DNA of 5,342 nucleotides from JBGTLW01 sp041743835 (GTDB taxonomy: Bacteria > Planctomycetota > Phycisphaerae > Phycisphaerales > Phycisphaeraceae), in the NCBI GenBank assembly GCA_041743835.1, contig JBGTLW010000160.1, forward strand, positions 1-5,342. Reading direction: 5' to 3'. Under the pieces are notes generated by a model. The model saw only the letters and a program-made list of their open reading frames with translations. It had not been told where the DNA came from and did not search any database. Positions 1 through 5,200 of this stretch are shown here, one piece after another. The translations under genes were made by a program, and so were the position numbers. Every line of letters starts with the position of its first letter. Position 1 is the stretch's first letter.

Positions 1-48
1 ATCAAAGCCGTCACCGGCCGGACCCCCATGCAGCTACGCCGCGAGTAG
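1..48 (+). CDS. C-terminal end of an AraC-family transcriptional regulator (partial)
   Basis: Frame 1 reads IKAVTGRTPMQLRRE followed by TAG at 46-48. This matches the end of the second helix-turn-helix of AraC/XylS regulators, whose usual pattern is F-k-x-x-x-G-x-T-P-x-x-Y-R-r. The key V-T-G-R-T-P and the closing L-R-R are present; Leu takes the place of the usual Tyr. The rest of the gene lies left of the window, so its effector and targets cannot be said. It is convergent with the lipoprotein gene, the two stop codons being only 6 bp apart, so it is not part of the decarboxylase operon. Only 15 residues are visible, but the motif is distinctive. Confidence 0.72.
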   Translation: MKAVTGRTPMQLRRE

Positions 49-54
49 TACACA

Positions 55-444
55 TCAAGGCTTGGGTGCGGTGGAGAGCGTGAAGGTCGTGCCGACGGCG
101 ATGCCATGGGTGGCGCTGAAGTTGCCGTTGCGGATGGCGAAGGTCAGGCCTTCGCGGTGCAGCACCGCCAGCGGCTGGCCGGCGGGCACGTCGGTGTAAT
201 CCAGGCCAATCACCAGTGTCAGTGCTGCGTCAGCAAAGGCGACGTGGACGTGGTTGCCGGGCTTGAGGCCGAGCGTGTCGTACTGATCCGGGCGGATGCT
301 CGTGTACACGTTGCCGTGCGTGTCGCTGAGCCCGGTGACGGTGCCCTTGGCGATCATAGTCCCCGCAGGTTGCTCCTCATTAGCGGCACATGCCACGAGC
401 AGGGCGGCGGCAACCAGCAGAACGGGAAGGGCGGTACGCGTCAT
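55..444 (-). CDS. Small lipoprotein resembling the C-terminal domain of SAM hydroxide adenosyltransferase (DUF62)
   Basis: 129 residues. Residues 1-18 form a lipoprotein signal peptide (basic start, hydrophobic core) with lipobox L16-V17-A18-C19, so the mature protein should be lipid-anchored outside the cytoplasm. Residues about 33-125 look like the beta-rich C-terminal domain of the DUF62 SAM hydrolase/fluorinase superfamily: a G-x-V-T-x-x-D-x-x-G-N-x-x-T-x-I start (35-50), then Y-T-D-V-P-A-G-Q-P-L-A (83-93) and I-R-N-G-N (104-108) before a G-x-x-V-G-T pattern (114-119). The N-terminal catalytic domain of that family is absent, so SAM hydrolysis is not expected. The ATG at 444 is preceded by GGAGAG (454-449). 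The gene follows oadB by 40 nt on the same strand and is probably the last gene of the operon. The domain assignment is by remembered motif; a role with the pump is inferred from position only. Confidence 0.68.
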   Translation of the reverse strand: MTRTALPVLLVAAALLVACAANEEQPAGTMIAKGTVTGLSDTHGNVYTSIRPDQYDTLGLKPGNHVHVAFADAALTLVIGLDYTDVPAGQPLAVLHREGLTFAIRNGNFSATHGIAVGTTFTLSTAPKP

Positions 445-484
445 GAATCTCTCCGAAGGGTTGTATGAACATGAACTGGGCGGT

Positions 485-1642
485 TCAGCGGACCATCGCG
501 AGGAAGATACCCGCAGCCACCGCGGAGCCGATCACGCCGGCGACGTTGGGACCCATCGCGGCCATGAGCGGGTTGACCTTGCCATCGGTGTGGTCCGAGA
601 CGAACTGCTGCACCACGCGTGCCGACATGGGCACCGCCGAGACACCCGCCGCCCCGATGCAGGGGTTGATGCGGCGGTCGTGTGGCAGGACAAGATTGAG
701 CAGCTTGGCAAAGAGGATGCCCCCCGCGGTGCTGCCCGCGAAGGCGACCGCTCCGAGCACCATGATGAAGATGGTCTGCAAGCGCAAGAAGCTCGCGCCG
801 TCCATCGTCGCTCCGACGACAAGGCCAAGGAAGATGGTGACGATGTTGATGAGCGGGCCGCCCGCGGTCTTGCCCAGGCGGTCGGTGACGCCGGATTCTC
901 GCAGGAGGTTGCCGAACATGAGCATGCCGATGAGCGGCGCACAGGTGGGGATCGCCAGCGACGCGAGGGTGGCGATCATGATGGGGAAGATGATGATGGC
1001 GGCCTTGGACACCGGCCGGCCCTGCTTCATCTGGATGCGGCGCTCGCGGTCGGTGGTGAGGAGGCGGAGGATCGGCGGCTGGATGACCGGGACCAGAGCC
1101 ATGTAGCTGTACGCGGCGACGGCGACAGCGCCCAGCAGGTGCGGCGCTAGGATGGCGGTTAAGAAGATGGACGTCGGGCCATCCGCGCCGCCGATGATGC
1201 CGATGGACGCGGCTTCTTTCGCGGTGAAGCCGAAGATGTAAAACGCGCCCAGCGCCGCGATGAAGATGCCCACCTGCGCAGCCGCACCCAGCAGCAGCGT
1301 GATCGGCCGACTCAACAGCGGGCGGAAGTCCGTCAACGCACCGACACCCAGGAAAATCAGCGGCGGCAGCAGCTCGGTCTTGATGCCCATGTTGTAGATC
1401 ATCTGCATCAACGGCGTGCTGCCGCCCTCGGCCAGGGGGACGTACTCGCTCGACGCGCTGAGGTTCGCCAACGGCAGGTTCGCCAGCATCGCACCGAAAC
1501 CTATGGGGATCAGCAGCAGTGGCTCGTAATTCTTGCGGACCGCGAGGTAGATGAGCACGCCCGCGACGATGTACATCACCGCGTTCTGCCAGGTGATGCC
1601 CGCGAAGCCGGATTCGTAGATGAGTTTCTGCCAGCCGTCCAC
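485..1642 (-). CDS. oadB: Sodium-translocating decarboxylase beta subunit (oxaloacetate decarboxylase beta type)
   Basis: 385 residues, near the family's usual length, highly hydrophobic with many membrane spans. The beta subunit takes carboxybiotin from the alpha subunit, decarboxylates it and couples this to Na+ export across the inner membrane. Diagnostic blocks are G-I-I-G-G-A-D-G-P-T (148-157), carrying the conserved Na+-site Asp (D154); A-Y-S-Y-M-A-L-V-P (177-185) with Y180; and I-N-P-C-I-G-A-A-G-V-S-A-V-P (325-338) with N326, G330, S335 and then R342. These fit, with constant offsets, the functional residues D203, Y229, N373, G377, S382 and R389 described for the Klebsiella protein. 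Translation starts at GTG 1642, one nucleotide after the oadA stop, with GGGAG at 1653-1649 as ribosome site. It ends TGA at 485. The same family serves methylmalonyl-, glutaconyl- and malonate decarboxylases; the adjacent alpha subunit points to an oxaloacetate-type substrate. Confidence 0.95.
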   Translation of the reverse strand: MDGWQKLIYESGFAGITWQNAVMYIVAGVLIYLAVRKNYEPLLLIPIGFGAMLANLPLANLSASSEYVPLAEGGSTPLMQMIYNMGIKTELLPPLIFLGVGALTDFRPLLSRPITLLLGAAAQVGIFIAALGAFYIFGFTAKEAASIGIIGGADGPTSIFLTAILAPHLLGAVAVAAYSYMALVPVIQPPILRLLTTDRERRIQMKQGRPVSKAAIIIFPIMIATLASLAIPTCAPLIGMLMFGNLLRESGVTDRLGKTAGGPLINIVTIFLGLVVGATMDGASFLRLQTIFIMVLGAVAFAGSTAGGILFAKLLNLVLPHDRRINPCIGAAGVSAVPMSARVVQQFVSDHTDGKVNPLMAAMGPNVAGVIGSAVAAGIFLAMVR

Positions 1643-1643
1643 T

Positions 1644-3548
1644 TCAGGCTCCCAGCACGAGGATGGGTTTGTCGGACGAGACCTCCGAGCCGATCTCCGC
1701 GTGGATCACGATGACCCGGCCCGCGCAAGGCGATTTGACATCGTGCGTGGCTTTCATCGCTTCGACCGCAGCAACCACCTGACCCGCGGCCACCTGATCG
1801 CCCACACGCACGTTCACCTTCACCAACTCAACCTTGCCCTCAAACGGCGAGTAAATCGGCGTCTCCCCGGAAGTTGGCGCTGCGCCAGCGTTGCCATCAG
1901 CGTTGGTGTTGGTGTTGGCGTTGTTGGCTGGATGCGCTACGACCGCGGCGCCCTGCGGCAGGTCGAGTGTGATGCGGAAGGTGCGGGTGGTTGAGCCTTC
2001 GACCACGGTGCAGGTCGTGGTGACCGGGCCGGAGGCAACCGGCTGGGCTGCGGCCGGTGCGGCGGGTTTGCTGGCCTGTGTGTCGGCTGCGGGTGCGGGG
2101 GCTGTGGCTGGCGGGGTCTTGACCTTGAGTGGCAGGTTGATGCGTGCCTTGCCGGTGAGCAGCCGGATGCCCTCGTTGAGTTCAAGGTCTTTGCCCGGCA
2201 CGATGGCGGAGGCGACGAGGAACACGTTCTCATCGGTCACCGGCAGGTTGCGTTGACGCAGCGCCTGCTTCGCGGGGCCGAGGCTGTCGGGCGCTGCATC
2301 GAGCGGGTCGCCGGTGAAAGGCTCGAGCGCCAACTGCTCAGCGGCGATGCGCACCACCTGCGGGTCCGGGGCCATGGATGGCCGACCAAAGTAGCCGAGC
2401 ACGGACCGCCCGTACCCCGGATCGATCTTCTGCCAGCGGCCGTGCAGCACGTTGTTGAACGCCTGGAGCCAATACTGCTGGCTGCCGGGGGTGACGCTGG
2501 TCCACGCGCCGCCCGCCTTGACGACCACGGGGAACTCTTCGAGCACATCACCATAGCGGTGGAGGATGCCCGCGCTTTGCATCATGTGGACGTTGGGCCC
2601 GATCGCGCCGCCGGGCATGGGGAAGTTCACCACGCGTGCGTCGGCCGCGATGGTCACGGGGTTGAAGCTGTAATCCGCCAAGCCCTCATCCAAGAGCGCC
2701 TCGATCTCCGGCAGGCGCGATTGATCGAGGTCGAGCTTGTAGCCCGTGCCCTTGAGCGCGTGCCAGACCGAGCGCGCGTCGGGCTGCACCGTCCCCGAGG
2801 CGAGCGGGCGGACGGACAGGTCGATGCCATCGACCCCACCCGCGATCCCAGCCATGTAACACGCCACCGCCATGGAGGCTGTGTCGTGCGTGTGCTGCCA
2901 GAGGGGGACGTCCGGCGGGAGGATTTTTTTGAGCCCCTTGGCGGTCTGGTAACAGGTGTGCGGGTCGGTCGTGCCCGAGGCATCCTTCATGCACACCGAA
3001 TCGATGCGGATGCCCGAGTCGAGCACCCGCTTGATCACATCCACATAAAACTCCGGCGTGTGGACCACATCCGACTCAAAAGGCAGCCCCATCATCGCGA
3101 CACAGAGCTGGTGGTGCATGCCCGCGTCGATGATCGGCTGGGCGGTCTTGATCAGGTTGTCGGTGTCGTTGAGGAAGTCGAAGTTGCGGTCCCACGTCGT
3201 GCCGTGCTTCTGCATCAGCCTGGCCTGGAGGTCCAGCGCCGCGAGGTTCTGCGTGGTGAGCGTGACGCCGGAGACAGACCGCGTGAGGATCTGCAACTCG
3301 ACATCCGGCCCCACCGCCTCGCGCATCTGGTCCATGCAGTCGAACGGGTCTTCGCCCGCGTAAAAGAACGGGGCCTGGTAGCGAGCACCGCCACCAAACT
3401 CGAAGTGGCGGATGCCAGCGTCGGTCGCGGCCTGCATCGCGGGCAGCACATCCTTGACACGCACCTTCCCGCCGAACACGCTCTGCAGCCCGTCGCGGAA
3501 AGTGGTGAGCATCACACGGATCGTCTTCTCGGTTTTTGTGTAAATCAC
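1644..3548 (-). CDS. oadA: Oxaloacetate decarboxylase alpha subunit / pyruvate carboxylase B-like carboxyltransferase with biotin carrier domain
   Basis: 634 residues. Residues about 10-300 form the HMGL-like TIM-barrel carboxyltransferase: T-T-F-R-D-G-L-Q-S (15-23) with metal ligand D19, the E-F-G-G-G-A block (50-55), C-M-K-D-A-S-G (186-192) with K188, the lysine that is carboxylated in this fold, and W-Q-H-T-H-D-T (217-223) with metal ligands H219 and H221. Residues about 300-470 are the conserved carboxylase domain (M-P-G-G-A at 311-315, Y-W-L-Q-A-F-N-N-V at 359-367, G-Y-G-R-S-V-L-G-Y-F-G at 378-388). A Pro/Ala linker (about 478-508) and an Asn/Thr/Ala linker (541-561) flank a short strand-rich segment. 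Residues 565-634 are the biotinyl domain, with V-E-A-M-K-A and biotin site K599, 35 residues from the C-terminus as is typical. The sequence looks closer to the F-R-D-G-x-Q-S-V-F-G variant clade I recall from campylobacterota than to enterobacterial OadA. The start is GTG at 3548, overlapping the oadG stop (GTGA), with GGAG at 3560-3557. The substrate is most likely oxaloacetate; another 2-oxo acid or the pyruvate carboxylase direction is not excluded. Confidence 0.9.
   Translation of the reverse strand: MIYTKTEKTIRVMLTTFRDGLQSVFGGKVRVKDVLPAMQAATDAGIRHFEFGGGARYQAPFFYAGEDPFDCMDQMREAVGPDVELQILTRSVSGVTLTTQNLAALDLQARLMQKHGTTWDRNFDFLNDTDNLIKTAQPIIDAGMHHQLCVAMMGLPFESDVVHTPEFYVDVIKRVLDSGIRIDSVCMKDASGTTDPHTCYQTAKGLKKILPPDVPLWQHTHDTASMAVACYMAGIAGGVDGIDLSVRPLASGTVQPDARSVWHALKGTGYKLDLDQSRLPEIEALLDEGLADYSFNPVTIAADARVVNFPMPGGAIGPNVHMMQSAGILHRYGDVLEEFPVVVKAGGAWTSVTPGSQQYWLQAFNNVLHGRWQKIDPGYGRSVLGYFGRPSMAPDPQVVRIAAEQLALEPFTGDPLDAAPDSLGPAKQALRQRNLPVTDENVFLVASAIVPGKDLELNEGIRLLTGKARINLPLKVKTPPATAPAPAADTQASKPAAPAAAQPVASGPVTTTCTVVEGSTTRTFRITLDLPQGAAVVAHPANNANTNTNADGNAGAAPTSGETPIYSPFEGKVELVKVNVRVGDQVAAGQVVAAVEAMKATHDVKSPCAGRVIVIHAEIGSEVSSDKPILVLGA
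1901..1928. repeat. Short 6-bp repeat in the oadA linker
   Basis: Imperfect tandem copies of GTTGGT/GTTGGC (plus strand) encode the Asn-Thr/Asn-Ala run at about residues 542-550 of the alpha subunit, between the association segment and the biotinyl domain. A flexible linker here is normal for a swinging biotin arm, and such runs vary in length between strains. Confidence 0.6.
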
Positions 3549-3763
3549 CTGGTCCGCTCCGGGGTCGTTTCTTCAATACGGGTGATGCGGGAGCCCGGCA
3601 GCAACGCGCCGACCGCGGCGTGCAGAATCCCCACCACGGGGGCATCGGTCCGGGGTGAGGGTGGCGGAAATAACATCGTCAGCAAACACATCGCCAGCCC
3701 CAGCAACGAGAGCAGCAACAGCACCGCGACACACGCGATCAGGCACACCAGCCACAGTTCCAT
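3545..3763 (-). CDS. oadG: Probable oxaloacetate decarboxylase gamma subunit (small single-span membrane protein)
   Basis: 72 residues from ATG 3763. Residues about 4-32 form one hydrophobic helix (L-W-L-V-C-L-I-A-C-V-A-V-L-L-L-L...). A Pro-rich turn (P-P-P-S-P, 33-37) and a short cytoplasmic tail follow, with V-V-G-I-L-H-A-A-V-G-A-L-L (43-55) and S-R-I-T-R-I-E-E (58-65). This layout matches OadG proteins: an N-terminal span, then an Ala/Leu helix ending in an R-I-x-R/S-I strand that docks to the alpha subunit's C-terminal region. The gene sits directly before oadA, as in classical oadGAB operons, and its TGA overlaps the oadA GTG, which implies translational coupling. An in-frame TTG at 3769 would add two residues but lies too close to the ribosome site. 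OadG sequences diverge strongly, so order and topology carry much of the call. Confidence 0.72.
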   Translation of the reverse strand: MELWLVCLIACVAVLLLLSLLGLAMCLLTMLFPPPSPRTDAPVVGILHAAVGALLPGSRITRIEETTPERTR

Positions 3764-3770
3764 CGTCAAG

Positions 3771-3775
3771 CCTCC
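3771..3775 (-). promoter_or_regulatory. Ribosome binding site of oadG
   Basis: A perfect GGAGG on the minus strand, 7 nt before ATG 3763. It decides the start: the upstream in-frame TTG at 3769 has only one base between it and this site. A strong internal ribosome site lets the structural subunits be made at a higher level than the upstream ligase. Confidence 0.75.
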
Positions 3776-3797
3776 GTGTCGCGGGTCCGGTGGTCAA

Positions 3798-3869
3798 TGT
3801 CCGGGGGGTTGTCCCGGGGGCTATCCCAGGGGGTTATCCGGGGGTCGTTCCGGGGGTTGTTCCGGGGGG
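3798..3869. repeat. Tandem 12-bp repeat, six units, spanning the birA stop codon
   Basis: Six consecutive imperfect 12-bp units begin at 3798, 3810, 3822, 3834, 3846 and 3858. The plus-strand core is close to TGTTCCGGGGGT; on the minus strand each unit reads roughly ACCCCCGGAACA, encoding Pro-Gly-Thr-Thr. The first three units in the direction of transcription encode the ligase's C-terminal tail, and the third ends in TAA. The other three lie in the spacer before oadG and remain open in the same frame (P-P-G-I-A-P-G-T-T). Because 12 is a multiple of 3, copy changes keep the frame. Confidence 0.85.
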
Positions 3870-4967
3870 CGGGGTCATAAGTTCCATCCGGCCGTGGCGG
3901 ATCGGTTCGGGGTGGCCCTCGATCCGAAGCGACAGGTCGGGCAGCAGCTCAAACACCCTGCCCGCCGCGATCGGCCCAGCCGCACCGCCCGCCGACACAC
4001 GCGTCGGCCAGATGCGCACCGGCTGCCCGATGAACCCAGCCGACGCTCGGTACAGAGCATAGAGATTTACCGCGCCCCCATCCAACATCATCGATACACC
4101 ACCATCCACGCAGCCCACCATCAGCCGCAGCGCATCGCCTAATCGCCCAGACAAGGCCGGGACAAAATCCGCGAGCGCCGCCGCAGAGGGGACGCCGGGT
4201 TGAATCGCGCAAGGCGTTCCTGGCGCTGCGCGGGATCCTGTTCCGAGGGCTGGGGTGGGGGAACTTCCGGGGGTGGGGGCTGGTGCGGGGAAGCTTCCGG
4301 GGGCGGGGGCTGTTCCGGGGAGTGTTCCGGGGAGATTTCCGGGGATTGTTCCGGGGGCGGGGCGTGTCGCGAGGTTTAGGCCGATGCCGAACACGACGCG
4401 TGTCACGCGATCGCCCTCGACTTGTGTGTGGGTTAAGACGCCCGCGATCTTCTGGCCGTCGATCAGAAGGTCGTTGACCCACTTGATTTCTGGGCGCAGC
4501 AGTCCGCTGGACAGCGCCCCGACCGCCTGCACCACCGCGACCGCGGGCAGCATGACCAGCGCCGCTTGCACCGGCGTGGCCGGTGCATCGATGCGGTAGT
4601 GAAGCGTGAGGTGCAGATTGCCCGCCAGCGCCGCCCATGGCCGACCACCCTGCCCGTGAAACCCCGTGCCCGAGCAAGCCAGACACACCAGGCCGTCCGG
4701 CAAGTCCACCCCCTCATCCAGCGCCCGCACCAGCGCATCAAACTGCGACCCCCGCGCCTCGTGAATCAGCACCCACACCCGATCCCCCGCGCCCGGCCAA
4801 ACCCCCTCCGCATCCCCACACATCCACCCCGCCCGACCGCCCCCCAACCCCTCCCATACCTGCCCACAAGCATCCAACCAACCCACGCCACCCTCCACCC
4901 GCGCCCAATCCCCCGTCGCCAGCCCTACACAACGCATATGCTCGGGATCGTCGGTCAAAAACAGCAT
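3834..4967 (-). CDS. birA: Biotin-protein ligase with a Pro-Gly repeat insertion
   Basis: 377 residues from ATG 4967. It would form biotinyl-AMP and transfer biotin to K599 of the alpha subunit encoded downstream. An N-terminal segment (1-70) opens with M-L-F-L-T-D-D-P. The catalytic domain has a modified biotin loop F-H-G-Q-G-G-R-P-W (103-111), then N-L-H-L-T-L (117-122), E-I-K-W-V-N-D (160-166; K-W-P-N-D in most ligases) with catalytic-loop K162, I-A-G-V-L-T (174-179) and F-G-I-G-L-N (193-198). A Pro/Gly/Ala/Ser/Thr insertion of about 50 residues (about 203-252) follows. The C-terminal BPL_C domain starts at L-Y-A-L-Y (about 302-306) and includes I-G-Q-P-V-R-I-W (313-320). The tail 366-377 is Pro-Gly-Thr repeats. 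There is no N-terminal helix-turn-helix, so it is a group I, non-repressor ligase. The frame is open to ATG 5078, but that 37-residue extension is Arg/Cys/Ser-rich, has no ribosome site and does not look like ligase sequence; the site before 4967 is also weak. The product is longer than typical ligases mainly because of the insertion. Confidence 0.85.
   Translation of the reverse strand: MLFLTDDPEHMRCVGLATGDWARVEGGVGWLDACGQVWEGLGGGRAGWMCGDAEGVWPGAGDRVWVLIHEARGSQFDALVRALDEGVDLPDGLVCLACSGTGFHGQGGRPWAALAGNLHLTLHYRIDAPATPVQAALVMLPAVAVVQAVGALSSGLLRPEIKWVNDLLIDGQKIAGVLTHTQVEGDRVTRVVFGIGLNLATRPAPGTIPGNLPGTLPGTAPAPGSFPAPAPTPGSSPTPALGTGSRAAPGTPCAIQPGVPSAAALADFVPALSGRLGDALRLMVGCVDGGVSMMLDGGAVNLYALYRASAGFIGQPVRIWPTRVSAGGAAGPIAAGRVFELLPDLSLRIEGHPEPIRHGRMELMTPPPGTTPGTTPG
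4261..4358. repeat. G-rich tandem repeat inside birA (12-bp and 30-bp units)
   Basis: On the plus strand, four 12-bp units start at 4311, 4323, 4335 and 4347; the first two are identical (TGTTCCGGGGAG). They adjoin two imperfect 30-bp units (4261-4290 and 4291-4320), which differ at about five positions and share CTTCCGGGGG and GGGGGCTG. The array is in frame and encodes Pro-Gly-Thr-Ile/Leu/Ala and Pro-Ala-Pro-x-Pro-Gly-Ser motifs between the ligase's catalytic and C-terminal domains. The 12-bp unit is the same family as the array at 3798-3869. Confidence 0.85.
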
Positions 4968-5200
4968 TATCAAGCTCGGTTTCTTAGCCCCAAGCGATCT
5001 GCGTGCCAGCGCACGACGACTGAACGATTGCGCGCACCAGCAACACGGAGCGTGCCGACTATCCCAACGCCGCATCATAGTGAGTCGCGCTGGCTCTCAT
5101 CTCCCACGACCCAGCCCAACGCAAGCCCGCGCGTCCGATATCCGCCCAAACCCCGCTTGGGCGCCCGAAAAACCCGCTGATCGCCAGTAAATCCGCTTCT
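4968..5200. other. Upstream region of the birA-oadGAB operon, no supported gene
   Basis: Between the ligase start at 4967 and the IS end I see no gene with recognisable motifs. The region should hold the operon promoter on the minus strand. A TATGAT at 5079-5074 could be a -10 box, but the hexamer 17 bp upstream of it (AGATGA) is not a -35. The ligase frame stays open through 4968-5078 but without convincing coding character. The only structure I found is the hairpin at 5143-5163. Confidence 0.5.
5143..5163. repeat. Inverted repeat with a 7-bp stem and 7-nt loop
   Basis: CGCCCAA (5143-5149) pairs with TTGGGCG (5157-5163). No T-run follows on either strand in the terminator sense: the plus strand continues with A residues, and on the minus strand the Ts precede the stem. 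It could be an operator or chance; it lies about 180 bp before the ligase start. Confidence 0.35.

Noticed and set aside
296..1150. Plus-strand open frames opposite oadB and the lipoprotein gene
   Set aside because: Composition (His, Arg, Asp, Gly runs) is that of antisense to a hydrophobic protein; oadB on the other strand has all family motifs.
2253..4142. Long plus-strand open frame of 629 codons opposite oadA, oadG and birA
   Set aside because: It is antisense to genes with clear domains, is rich in Arg, His, Asp and Val as expected of a high-GC shadow frame, and shows no recognisable motif.
3798..4358. CRISPR-like or phase-variation repeats
   Set aside because: The units are 12 bp with no spacers, so this is not CRISPR; being a multiple of 3, copy change would not shift the reading frame, so on/off phase variation is not expected.
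5074..5102. Possible sigma-70 promoter with TATGAT at 5079-5074
   Set aside because: The matching -35 position reads AGATGA, far from TTGACA, so I kept it only as a note in the upstream region.
5143..5175. Rho-independent terminator
   Set aside because: A 7-bp stem exists but no T-run follows it on either strand.
4566..5180. Plus-strand Pro-rich open frames opposite the ligase N-terminus
   Set aside because: The proline runs come from C-rich sequence antisense to Gly/Trp-rich ligase codons; no start signal or domain is visible.
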